This document shows, piece by piece, positions 1 through 13,100 of a stretch of 64,000 bases of DNA. The position numbers and the translations under genes are program-made. Location: contig OU744734.1 in assembly GCA_916613615.1 (NCBI GenBank), positions 35,346,801-35,410,800 of the forward strand, given 5' to 3'. This DNA is from Steromphala cineraria. Taxonomy: Eukaryota; Mollusca; Gastropoda; Trochida; Trochidae. The first letter of the stretch is position 1, and each line of letters opens with the position of its first letter. The notes beneath the pieces are model-generated. The model had not been told where the DNA came from. It saw nothing but the letters and a program-made list of their open reading frames with translations, and did no database searches.

Positions 1-1000
1 TCTACCTTTCTGTGCGGAATCACCATAGTTATAACATACTACAATTTCAGAATGATATCTAGATTGGTTTAGAAAGAGTAGTCTTTTCATGAAATCTAAT
101 TGATAATTCAATATGGCTGCCATAGCGGCCATCTTTGATTCTCAAAACTGAAACGCCTACCTTTCTGTGAGGAATCACCATGGGTATAACATAATACAAT
201 TTCAGAATGATATCTGGATTCGTTTAGGAGGAGTAGTCTTTTTCCTGAAATCTAATTGAAAATTCAATATGGCTGCCATGGCGGCCAACTTGGATTCTCA
301 AAACTGAAACGCCTACCTTTCTGTGAGGAATCACCATGGGTATAACATAATACAATTTCAGAATGATATCTGGATTCGTTTAGGAGGAGTAGTCTTTTTC
401 CTGAAATCTAATTGAAAATTCAATATGGCTGCCATGGCGGCCAACTTGGATTCTCAAAACTGAAACGTCTACCTTTCTGTGAGGAATCACCATGGGTATA
501 ACATACTACAATTTCAGAATGATATCTGCATTCGTTTAGAAAGAGTAGTCTTTTTCCTGAAATCTAATTGAAAATTCAATATGGCTGCCATGGCGGCCAT
601 CTTGGATTCTCAAAACTGAAACGTCTACCTTTCTGTGAGGAATCACCATGGGTATAACATACTACAATTTCAGAATGATATCTGCATTTGTTTAGGAGGA
701 GTAGTCTTTTTCCTGAACTCTAATTGAAAATTCAATATGGCTGCCATGGCGGCCATCTTGGATTCTCAAAACTAAAACGTCTACCTTTCTGTGAGGAATC
801 ACCATGGGTATAACATACTACAATTTCAGAATGATATCTGCATTCGTTTAGGAGGAGTAGTCTTTTTCCTGAAAGTTTACGGACGGACGGACAGACGGAC
901 GGACAGACAGACGGACGGACGGACGGACAGACAGACGGACGACGGACGAAGCGCCATGACATAAGCTCACATTTACTTTGTAAAGGTGAGCTAAAAAACA
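1..1000. repeat. Pearl-like tandem-core element with ACGG/ACAG microsatellite
   Basis: About 5.5 copies of a roughly 156-bp unit (each starting near CTACCTTTCTGTG at 2, 157, 313, 469, 625 and 780) run from the edge to about 875. A GACGGACAGACGG microsatellite follows (about 880-950), then a short tail with CATGACATAAGCTCAC and GGTGAGCTAAAAA. This order of about 160-bp cores, ACGG tract and tail is that of bivalve 'pearl' elements, considered non-autonomous Helitron relatives. It lies in the MED12 intron after exon 39 and continues beyond position 1. Confidence 0.7.
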
Positions 1001-1010
1001 CTGTACAAAC

Positions 1011-1106
1011 CTGCATGGTAGAAGGTTTTGGCTGCCGTCTTCTTCTCTGTGGTTTCTTCCCCTTCACTTCTGTGTTGCTGTTCTCAAGTCTATCATTCTT
1101 CTCCTC
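1011..1106 (-). CDS. MED12: MED12 exon 39 (residues 1758-1789, last exon in window)
   Basis: Basic exon ([14 protein letters not shown]) matching the human lysine-rich GKKRSQPATK stretch before the PQL domain. It ends in phase 0 at CATGCAG|GTTTGT; the rest of the gene is beyond position 1. Confidence 0.9.
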
Positions 1107-4100
1107 CTGTAAACACAAATAAGCATTTACAGAACATTTCTTGACTTTTAGCAAGATATTTCAATAATCTTTATACAGTGTTTATGTCAAATATAATCCT
1201 CATTCTACACTCTGTTCCTCATTCATTCATTCTTTGGAAGGTAACTCTTGATAAAGTCCTAAAGTTACATACCAGAAGGAAAAAATTTTGTTGACAAAAG
1301 ATTCTTAGCGACATTTCAGAGGGAAACTATATAGCTAGACAATACGCAAATTTCTAATTGCTTATATCAATCTTTCCCAAGGGGGGTAACTTGTTCAAAG
1401 GTTGCATACCACACTTAATTTTTTCTAGAGGAAATCTTGTAACTTTTTGTTTGGGACAAAGGGTAAGATATCTACACATTCGATGGAACAGTTTTAAATA
1501 GTTACGGGAAGTAATAGTTGATTTCTTATTGATTTAAGTTGAATACCAAGCACTGACCACTTTCTCTGGTGGAGGTTCAAGGTCCTCGGGCGGCAGGTTT
1601 GGTGGTTCAAGGTAGTAGCTGTTTGGTCTCTTCATCGAGTGGCTGTGGTATAGGTGCAATCTGCAGGCAGAAACATGCAGTCATTATTATTATATCTCAC
1701 ATAATATTTTCATTATCATTATTTTCATAATTGTTTTATATTTTCATAATATTGACATTTTATTTAGTTGGAGTCCTAAGAACCATGATGGTTAAAAATG
1801 TTTGATTTTCTTCACAAGCTTCATTAGTAATAGTTTAATTTCACTTATGATGTCATCTTATTCTTCTTCTGCTCCATTATCTGTCAGAAATGGTCAGCTA
1901 CACTTCACATAAAACCTTTAGACACTCGACACTTCTTAACGTAAATACAAAGGTAGTTTGATGTACCTTAAGTAGGTTAATGGCCTTGAAACTCTGTAAT
2001 CCCTAGAAATAATAGGCCATCGCCTTTGACTATACATTTTAAGGAATGAAACTGAAAAGGACATTATCTAAATGTGCGAATGTTTAAGAAATATTTCAAA
2101 GAATATAAATCTACACAATAATTTAATTCATAACTTGCAGGACAGGTAGATGAAGAAAAAAAGAATAATGAGTTCAGACAGAAAAAAATAGCCGGACGGA
2201 AAGGATGCCGGACACCATGCCCTGCCATAAGCCAATCGGGAATTTAGGCCAGATGAGCTAAAAAGTGATTGATAAACATAGAGAGGTGAGTAAGGATAAG
2301 ATCCACCTGACAAACAGAGATTGATGTATAAACAGAAGGGGTGTTGGATGAGGGTCCAACAAACAGAGATTGATGTATAAACAGAAGGGGTGTTGGATGA
2401 GGGTCCAACAAACAAAGATTGATGAATAAACAGAAGGGGTGTTGGATGAGGGTCCAACAAACAAAGATTGATGTATAAACAGAAGGGGTGTTGGATGAGG
2501 GTCCAACAAACAGAGATTGATGAATAAACAGAAGGGGTGTTGGATGAGGGTCCAACAAACAGAGATTGATGTATAAACAGAAGGGGTGTTGGATGAGGGT
2601 CCAACAAACAGAGATTGATGTATAAACAGAAGGGGTGTTGGATGAGGGTCCAACAAACAGAGATTGATGTATAAACAGAAGGGGTGTTGGATGAGGGTCC
2701 AACAAACAAAGATTGATGAATAAACAGAAGGGGTGTTGGATGAGGGTCCAACAAACAAAGATTGATGAATAAACAGAAGGGGTGTTGGATGAGGGTCCAA
2801 CAAACAAAGATTGATGTATAAACAGAAGGGGTGTTGGATGAGGGTCCAACAAACAGAGATTGATGAATAAACAGAAGGGGTGTTGGATGAGGGTCCAACA
2901 AACAAAGATTGATGAATAAACAGAAGGGGTGTTGGATGAGGGTCCAACAAACAGAGATTGATGAATAAACAGAAGGGGTGTTGGATGAGGGTCCAACAAA
3001 CAAAGATTGATGAATAAACAGAAGGGGTGTTGGATGAGGGTCCAACAAACAGAGATTGATGAATAAACAGAAGGGGTGTTGGATGAGGGTCCAACAAACA
3101 AAGATTGATGAATAAACAGAAGGGGTGTTGTATGAGGGTCCAACAAACAAAGATTGATGAATAAACAGAAGGGGTGTTGGATGAGGGTCCAACAAACAAA
3201 GATTGATGAATAAACAGAAGGGGTGTTGGATGAGGGTCCAACAAACAAAGATTGATGTACATACAGACAGGTATAAGGATGGGCTCACTAAGATGACAGA
3301 CAACAAAGTGAACTCACCGGTGCTGCTCCTCGTATTTGAGAGGTTTGCGCTCCATCTTGACAGCTGAGAAGTTGGACCAGGAGATGGGGGCGGGGTTCTT
3401 GTGACCCTCCAGCACGTCCCACGGACTCAACGTCACCTTCTCGGCTACCTGCAGGCCCTGGGGTCACATAGAGGATATATATGTATACATAGGTGTCTAT
3501 GCTGTGTTAACGCCTGACAAAATATTACAATTTCCAGAGTGAGACCAAGGGATATAAAGTAATTTAGGTACAAGAGTTAAGAGGCTAATAGCATGTCCTC
3601 TGTACAAAAAAAATTATTCTCTAGATTTCCAAGGTAGCAACATTATTGACAAAAATATCAAAATCTATAAATCTATAAGGCGTTTTAAGTGCCGGGAACA
3701 ACAAGTCATAAGCTAGTGACATTTGATTTGCTACACCATATAGTTGATTTGTGAATTTCCTTTTTGGTGAGGAATGGACACCTCAAGAAAAGAGATTTCA
3801 TTGGCCACTATACCAAGACTATACTAGAGAAAGTGTTTGATAATCCAAAGCCTTCAATCCCTGTTACCATGGATACTACACTACATGATGTGAAGATGAC
3901 AATAAAAATACCTCCAATACCTTCAGATTTCTAACAAGAACAAAGTGATACCATATGTCTACTTCTCAAAGTATGGATGGAAAATGAGATAATATTTGAT
4001 TTTTAGACTTGTAGCATGAACAAATAATACATGACTTCTAAACTTTGGCATGGACAATTTGATAACATAGGACTTCTGTAACCCCCACATCAAGCCCTTT

Positions 4101-7100
4101 TTTCAAGATATTGATAAGAGAAAGAAGTTAAATTTTGTTCACTGCCTTTAAAAAAACATTAAAATGCAGGCTCTTAAAATATTACTCGTTTCCATTCACA
4201 AGGGCCTTTAAAAACGCAGTGATAAAGTGATTCAAAGGTTACATTTCTTTCTTTTTTCTTCATGTTCAATAATAAAAAACAAGAGTCATCAGAAGATGAC
4301 ATATCCCACCGGTTCCACATGATCGTAAGATGTAAACCTTTAAAAGATAATTGTAAATTTTTCAAGCAAGGTTCATAATAGTATAAGCTAATATATATGA
4401 AACGAAACCTTTCATGAACAGAGTCCAAATAAGAGCCGTTTCCATGGAAATAATAAAAAAATAAAATTTTCAGAAATGTGAAAATATCAAAAGGCTCCAC
4501 TTCAGTAGGGGGCAATACACATGTAAAGTTTAAGAAAGATATATGGACCGGTTTTATATATATGAAACAAAACCTTTCATGAACAGAGTCCAAATAAGAG
4601 CCGATTCCATGGAAATAATAAAAAATAAAATTTTCAGAAATGTGAAAATATCAAAAGGCACCACTTCAGTAGGTGGGCAATACACATGTAAAGTTTCAGA
4701 AAGATATGTGGACCGGTTTTTGAGTTCTGCTCCGGAAACGAAATGATTACGAACGGACGTACAGGCGGACGTACAGTCGGACAGGGTGATGACTATATCC
4801 CACGGTATTACATACCGGTGGGATAAAAATGGAAATAAAAACAAAAATCTGCATCATCGCATAATTTTTGCCCTAATGTAAAGACCAGAAACATTTTTTC
4901 TTTATTTTTGGGCCTTAGATGGACGAAGAGATTCATACATTAGACTTCTGGACTTGTGATACCATACTTCTAGACTTACATCAGGGGACAATACATTTTC
5001 ATTATGAAAAAATCTGTATTTACAACATGGAAACAAACAATTTCAAAAGATATCAGTATACTTAAACACTGACAAAGATGATCTTTGTCCTTTTCTGAAT
5101 TTTTACTTTCATGTACAACAAGTGTGTGGAGTCTGTACCTAATCATTATGATTCACTCAAGGAGGGTCAAATGTAAAAAACTAGAGGGAAAAAACATTTG
5201 GTGGTAGTAATCTTTACCTATCTAGGAGGAATGAAATGTTGAGCTAAATCACTAAGAGGCTGTATGTAGATGCTAATAAGGGATGGTTATAAAACACCTC
5301 CAAATCTGGTTTTCTAAATGTGTTAGTTCACAAAGCTGTATATGATAGAGATGATCCCCAGCATGCAGATGATTGAGATAAATATCCCATAAACTACTCA
5401 CAGTGTATAAACTAACTCTCGACTGAAAACATATCACATTGTTCAACACCTTGCATCACTATCATTGTGATCGGTACCTTCATTCAGTAACATATTCAGT
5501 ATATCTAAAACGATGTATCAATAAAAGGTAATGATATTGTTCCAAGCTTGTTTTGCTTTCTCAATTTTAACAACTATTATAAAATGTCAATCAAAATATC
5601 ATTTAAGCAAATTTTATATCTTATTGAAAGCAATAAGATGAAATATCATTCACACATAGTTAAAATATTTGAGGATGGCTTAATAAACATTGATTAATTG
5701 ATTGAAATTCAATATTTGAAGATGGATTTGGACATTAAGTCATGTATAATCAAGATTACGTGTGAAGATGCATTTTGACCTATCAGCACACAAACAACCA
5801 ATATTGATTATATGTTTGCACTTTATAAAGAACACACAAATCATATTTGAAAATGAATTCCGACCTCTGGGGTAAAAACACAATAAAAGTATTTGAAGAT
5901 TGACTTGTACCTGTTTCTTGCCAATGGAGTCGAAGCCAGTGATCTTGTTGCCCTTACTGTCGACAAGCGTGCCGTGAGATTCACACGTGATCACCTCATA
6001 CATCTTCTTGTGTAGCGGCAGCAAGAGACGCAGCGAGTCTGTACAGTCGGTGTGCTTGTCTGCTATCTCTTTCTGTTATGAAAAGAATGAGACTTCAAAT
6101 ATAATGTTTATAAAGAGGAATGCTAACAGCAATAATGGACATTTTTACCCTGGTGTCCCTTACAAAAAATTATAGTTAGCCACAATGGTGCAGCAACATT
6201 GCGGCGTATTGTTTTCTAGGAGCGAAACATTCACTAACAAGCGAAACGGTTGTGAAACGCAAGTGCTCGTTTAGATAAACATATGCAGCAATGTGACAAT
6301 TAATAATTAGATGGAAAAAAAGTAAAAACATTGCCGCAAAGTTTTCACTTTTATGCATTGATAAAGAAAGACAAAGACAATTGTATGCAATTCATTGCAT
6401 TTATTGGGGTTGGTGTAATTAGCCGATTCATATAATCATAACCATTCATCATCATAACATTGTAATAGTTGTACAACATTCGATGTTCAAGGATATGTAC
6501 CTGGATCATCATAACAATACAATATTAAATAAGCAGTTTCAGCTTAACACACAGGTACAGCATGCCATTTCACAATTAATACACGCTTGATTTATCCCAG
6601 TTGCACTAAAATGTATATGGCCTTCTTATTCATAATATAAAATATGTAATGATAATATGATATCAGACTAGAAGCGACTGACTATAATGCTAATGAAAGG
6701 ACTAATCAAACCATGTTCTAAGAACAATTAATAAGACCTATTTGAAATTTCATTCTATTGAGGGTTTTTTTCATGTCATAACAAACTAAGTAAGTCTTGT
6801 GAGGAGAAGCTGTGAAGTCAAATCTCAATATTCAAATTATTCATAAAGGCATTGTTATTACAGATTTAAGATGAATTGAATCTCCTGCTGTTGGGCTCTC
6901 TAAGTAAACATCACGATATCACACATTCATCCAACACATAATTTGGATATTCCTCTGTTAATCATTTGAAATAAGGTTTAAAAAATTTAATTTGGATTAT
7001 CACTTTTAATAAATGTTATTATCCCCCTACATAAAAGATGTATGATATTGTAGTAAATAAAACCTGAATGTTTTGCATTGTTATAACTTGTATCAACATT

Positions 7101-10100
7101 GTTTAAGATGTAAATGAATTAGTTACAGTGATAGAGATGGGTGGAGCTAAAATTTAGTATTAGCCAATGACAAAAGCATCCATTATCCCTCTCTAAAAGC
7201 AGCATTGTTGATTGCTACCTTAAAAGGTAATTACTTCAAGGGTCATTAACTTTGTTGTTATTTCAAGTTGTGATTTCCTGTTAATTTTCAAATCATTGAC
7301 ACTGACCATCATGTGTTGACGAGTTTGTTTGTTTAGTCTATGGTCAGTTATCTGTTAATTACTCAAAACTTGTTAAATTCTTAATGACACCTTGTAATTT
7401 GAAAATTTATTCTGAATTAAAATGTGTTCGACAGGTTTTATGTTCTTTTTATTCAAAATTTAAGCTATATTAATAATCATACATAACAAACTAAGTAAGT
7501 CTTGTGAGGAGAAGCTTTGAAGTTAAATCTCAATATTCGAATTATTCATAAAGGGATTGTTATTACAGATTTAAGATAAATTGAATCTCCTGCTGTTGGA
7601 CTCTTTAAGAAAACATCAGGATATCACACATTCATCAAACACACAGAAGTGTAGCGTACAAATAATTTGGATATTCCTCTTTTAATCATTTGAAATAAGA
7701 TTTAAAAATTTTGATTCAGATTATCACTTTTAATAAATTTTATTATCCTCCTACATAAAAGATGTATGATATTGTAATAAATAAAACTTACATGTTCTGC
7801 ATTGCTATAACTTGTGTCGACATTGTTTAAGATGTAAATGAATTAGTTACAGTGATAGAGATGGGTGGAGCTAATATTCAGTATTAGCCAATGACAAAAG
7901 CATCCATTATCCCTCTCTAAAAGCAGCATTGTTGATTGCTACCTTAAAAGGTATTTACTTCAAGGGTCATTAACTTTGTTATTTTGCTATGAAAGGGATA
8001 TCAGTTATACAATTAGTTGTTATTTCAAGTTGTGATTTCCTAGCTGTCATTGACACTGACCATCATGTGTTGACGAGTTTGTTGGTTTAGTCTATTGTCA
8101 GTTATCTGTTAATTATTAAAAACTTGTGAAGTTGCTTAGTAAGTGACATCTGTTTATTTGAAAACAAATAATCACTTAGTGTTTCACAGGTTCTATTTCC
8201 TTTTTATTCATTTTTATTCAAGACTTCACATACTTTGATACATTTATTGTAAACCCAGGTTTTTCTTTCTTGTTAATTCCAATTCTATCTTTTTTAATCA
8301 AAAGACTAATTTTATATTGTAAACCTGGTTGTAAAATTGATCTTTATGTCTATTGGATACTTACCTTCTATTTTTCATAAGTAATCAATTAATGGAAAAA
8401 CTTCTTGAATAACAATTATAAAGGAAATAAATGATTGTAAAAATGTCACTTAAAAGAAACACAATTATAACAATTGTGGCACTAAACAATAAACCTACAA
8501 AATATTTGTTAGATTTTAAAAAAAAAAAACTGTTATACTTATCATTATCAGCATGAACAAATTCAATAACAATTCAATTTCCAAGCTATAAAATAATACA
8601 TTTTATCAAAACCCTCTGCATAACCATCAGGCAAGTACTCTGTGCCTGTGCAATGCATTGTGCATTAGCCAATCAGAATCAAGTTGGGCTGGACATTAGC
8701 CAATCAGAATCTCTGCAATATTTAGCTCTTTACCACTGCACAAGCCACATGCAAGAAGGAGGGAAGTAAGATGGCCGTCTATCAACATAAACAACTGAAT
8801 ATAATAGTTAAATCACAGCCCATTAACAGCTAAAATGGCATTTCTTCAGTCACTGATATCAGAGTAAGTACATCTGAATACTATTCCAAGTTCATGTTGC
8901 CTGTATGTTCTTTTCCAAATCATAAACAAGAGCTTATGATGTTTCAACAATATTGGCTTCACATGCAGTCAAAATGACAAATGGTTTCAAACCTTGTTAC
9001 TTCTTGATTGAATATCTTGTAAAGTATTGTTATATTACATTATTATGTACCTCTATGTTTTGCATTGTGATACTGATTTGATGTGTCATTAGGTTTTATT
9101 ACTTGGTAATTTTCAGCAAGTGTGCACTGGACCATGGCTGCCATGAGAGGACAACTGAGGCTAGACGCAGGCAGAGATTATGTAACTGCAGGTAACTGCA
9201 CACCTGGCATGCTAATCTAATTCTTGAAAACTGCACACCTGGCATGCTAATCTAATTCTTGAATACACATGCATTATAATCCTTGATTGTAGATTAGACA
9301 ATTCAAAATGCAATTGTAAATGGACTTGATAACTGACTGTTTTATTTGTAAACATCCAGACAGGTCAATTGTATATCATAGATATACCGGGAGCACTTGA
9401 TTTCAATTGCTTATGATCTTTAAAGACTTATTATATAAAACTTTTGCAATGAATTCTATATATATTTGATTGATCAAATAGATTTTCAAGTGTGTCCATT
9501 TCTGTACAATTGATAACTGTTCATCAAGTAGAAACTGTTGAAGTTTCTATTTCATAACTAGTTTACCAATGTGTAGTCTACCATGAATGCAAATTCAAAT
9601 TGTTTCATAAACCTTTTGAATTGATAAAATTTTCTTAACAAACAAATTACTATCAAAGTTATTGATTTATTCAATGTCAACTTGTTAGTTCAAATTATCT
9701 CTGCTTATTCTTCATATATTGCTTATATATATATAATTGAATAATGAGATTCAGTTGTTCTTTCCCTATACCTGTTTCATTTCATAAAAGGACTGTAATA
9801 TGCAAATTGTTTAATTAAGGTGACCACTGAAGCTTACAATACACAGACCTGGCAACATGAGGGGATAAGGAGGCAGTGTCTTCATAGTAAGTACACTAAA
9901 TTGCTAAATAAACAAACAGTTTAAGAAATGACCAATCTGAGTCACATTGCTATACTGTTCTTAATCCTGATTTAATTCTTGAATAAACATGCTGTATATT
10001 CCTTGACTGTAGATTAGACAATTGCAACCTAATTTGCAAATAAATGGACTTGATTAATAACACTTTAATTTGTAAACACCCAGACAGGTTGATTGTATGC

Positions 10101-13100
10101 TGTAAATACATGAGGGAACACTTGATGCCAAATGCTTATGAGCTGTAAATAAATTTGAAGACTTTTGATATATCAATTAACTAATTTTTGTTATTAGTTC
10201 AGGACAAATTTAGTTTTAATACAATTTTTAAAGTTTGATCATATAGATTTTCAATGAAGTCTTTCTGTTCTTAAATTACTGTATATTCTTTTATTTTTTT
10301 TATTCAAATGTTATTATTCTTCAAATTATCTAGACATATAACCTTTTTTATTATTTATTTTGGGTTATAAAGTAGTCTAGATTTTAAAATCCTGACACCT
10401 GAAGATTGATAAGATTTTTTAATTACTAAACATGATTATGATAGTAATAAACAAGCTTGACAGTTGTAGACATAGTCTTTAAGGTAATAATAATTGAAAT
10501 TCATCTGATTCAAAATCTTTTCACTATTTTTCATTCATTTCTTTACATTTAGTTTTGGGGCCCAATAAATGGTAATACAATAATCATAAATAAGTATAAA
10601 AATCATTTACACATTCAAATGTCAAATTATTAGTTCAAATTCTATCTGTTTTTATAGATTAATTATAATAAATAGTAATTAAAGTGATCCAGGTGTCATA
10701 CTTTTTTTTGCTTGTTATTTCACCATTTTGTAAATGAGTTCAGTTGTGGTCTTTTTTCTCTTTCCATATATTGAAGGAATGTATTCAAATTGTTTATTTA
10801 AGGTGATCACTGAAGCTTACAATACACATACCTCACAACATAAGGGAACTAACAGGAATAGCAAAGCAGTGTCATTAAAGTAAACTGAAGTGCTAAATAA
10901 ACAGATTGATCAATGACTTCTGACCAATTTAGTTACAGATTAGAACCACATTGCAATTCTGTTCTTAATTCATATCTATGTATGCAATAAAAGTGTGATT
11001 CATGTATAAGAGAAACTATTGTTTTATTTTCAATGGCGAGCATCCTAATTGATTGTACAAACATTTGTTTATTGTTTCAGAATGAAGACCAAGCCACAAC
11101 TCTTCAGATGTGAACACAGACAAATTAATTTGAACAAATATGTTTTCATTTTCTTCACTTTATATACTTGAATGTATCACATTTAGCATAAGTTTCCCCA
11201 AAAATTGTCACTCATAACTTAGTGATGTGACACTTTTCAACAGAAATTGTAATAATCTATAAATGGTCCTGTTATTGTAAGGACTTCATTTAATAGCTAT
11301 AAAGGTTAATCAGTGAATTAAATCTTAGATATTGGAGTATAATCTTAACAGTTGAATTTGTAATTTATTTTAGAATGCAACTGTTGGCATATATTTGTTT
11401 CAAATCTTTTAGTGCCAGGATGCCTTTTCATGTCACATAAAAACTTTCACTAGCGGATCCAGGGGGGGGGGGGGTCCAGGGGGTCCTGACCCCCCCCCCC
11501 CCCCCCCTTTGAACACCCGCCCCCTTTCAAATCCATGTATAAGGGGTCGTGGACCCCCCCCCACTGAGTGGAGAAAAATTATTTTGGGACCCCCCCCCTT
11601 TCAAAAATCCTGGATCCGCCCTTGACTTTTATCTATTATACCCTGAAACAAGATCCAAAATTAAATATATTAAATGTTCAGTTAATAATTCAACAAGTGT
11701 CTCAAATCTCTTAGTGCTAGAATGCTTGATGATGTCATATAAAAAACTTTCACGCTGTACATACAACTGATATATATATTTTTGTGTGTTATTTTATGCA
11801 CAAGTGAATAATCAAAATAAAATATTAAAATGAATATGATGTGTTTGTATCTTTTATACAGGTGACATCATGAGAGAAACAATGTGAGCTACTTTCAAAA
11901 CATTACACTGAATATATTATATATATAACGCTTGAACGCAACGCTTGCGGATCACTTGAACGCAACGCTTGCGGATCACTTGAGCGCAACGCTTGCGGAT
12001 CACTTGAGCGCAACGCTTGCGGATCACTTGAGCGCAACGCTTGTGGATCACTTGAGCGCAACGCATGCGGATCACTTGAGTGCAACGCTTGCTGATCACT
12101 TGAGTGCAACGCTTGCGGATCACTTGAGCGCAACGCTTGCTGATCACTTGAGTGCAACGCTTGCGAATCACTTGAGGGAAACGGTTGTTGCAACTTATGC
12201 GTAATGAATTAGCCGCAACTTTGCCGCACGCTCATTTGCATGGTAAATTCGAAATATCAGCCGCAACTATGTGCAACGGTGAGTGAAAACATCGCTGCAA
12301 TGTTGCTGCATATATGAGTTTTTTTTATAAGGGAAAGGCAAATGTTTTTGTTTGTTTTTCTTTTCAATTCCCTGAGATAATGCAATGATGTAACGATTTA
12401 GGCACTTGAGTTTATTTCCACATTGCCTTACCTTACTCTAAATCATCAGCAAAGCCACTTATATGACCAGCTTTTAAAGATGCTGAAGAATAGGATAGTG
12501 TTCAACTGTGCCATTCACCGAGACACATGCAACAGATTTATTCTTGGATTGTAAGAACTTTTTTTTTTAAGAATAACTTTCAATAATAATGGGAAAAGAT
12601 AATTATCCAGCTCTTATCAGTCATTGTAAAAAAAGCTGAAAACAGTTGAGTAAGAAATGGTCTTTAGGCCCTTTCCATGGCGGTCGACTATACTTGACAA
12701 TTTCAGAAAAGGTCTGAAGAAGCCGCCCTCCCGGGTAACAAAACGTCACAAAAATTAAACTGTTGTCTGCTACTCCAGAGGTTATAATCCGTTGGATGGT
12801 AAATAACACATTATGGTCCTCAGTACATGTACATGTCGCAAAAACGATATGTGCCTGTGGCATACGGCAGCCACAGTGCAGCGCCAGTTAAAGTTTTGGC
12901 TTTACAATGCTGATCAGTGTCAAGCAAGGCAGCGACAACTCTGTTCTTTAATTGCTTTTGGTATGATGCAACCAGAATCGAAACCCCGGTCTACCAAGTG
13001 ACGAGCGGACGGTCTACCACTGAGCTATGTCCCCCACTAAGAGCTGAGTAAAGAGGGCTACACGCTGCACTTACCCTGAGTTTCTTGGTGAGAGTATTAT

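Larger units (their letters stand above)
6157..12333. mobile_element. Possible large element or paired insertions bounded by CCCTTA...TAAGGG inverted ends
   Basis: The left border CCCTTACAAAAAAT (6157) and right border TTTTTTTATAAGGG (12333) are inverted. Next to each lies GCAGCAACATTGCGGC (6192-6207) or its inverse GCTGCAATGTTGCTGC (12293-12308), matching 15 of 16. Both flanks are rich in GCAAC/GTTGC words. No transposase frame and no clear target duplication were seen, so this could instead be two related MITEs in opposite orientation. Confidence 0.4.
6073..13074. other. MED12 intron 35 (7 kb), repeat-rich, origin partly unexplained
   Basis: The largest intron without a retroelement. It contains old tandem duplications (6777-8210 and about 9250-10900), a GC-homopolymer MITE, a 24-bp tandem array, a tRNA-derived SINE and a set of plus-strand splice-like signals. 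All are listed separately. No long open reading frame occurs. Confidence 0.7.

Noticed and set aside
732..1154. 140-codon minus-strand frame
   Set aside because: It includes the true MED12 exon 39 (1011-1106) but otherwise reads the splice donor, the microsatellite (PSVCPSVRPSV) and the tandem repeat.
2128..3306. Three long overlapping minus-strand frames (334-392 codons)
   Set aside because: They are read-through of the 49-bp minisatellite, encode the same repeat in each frame, and lie in a MED12 intron.
11903..12204. Open frames of 84-96 codons on both strands
   Set aside because: Products of the 24-bp tandem array; 8-residue repeats with no gene context.
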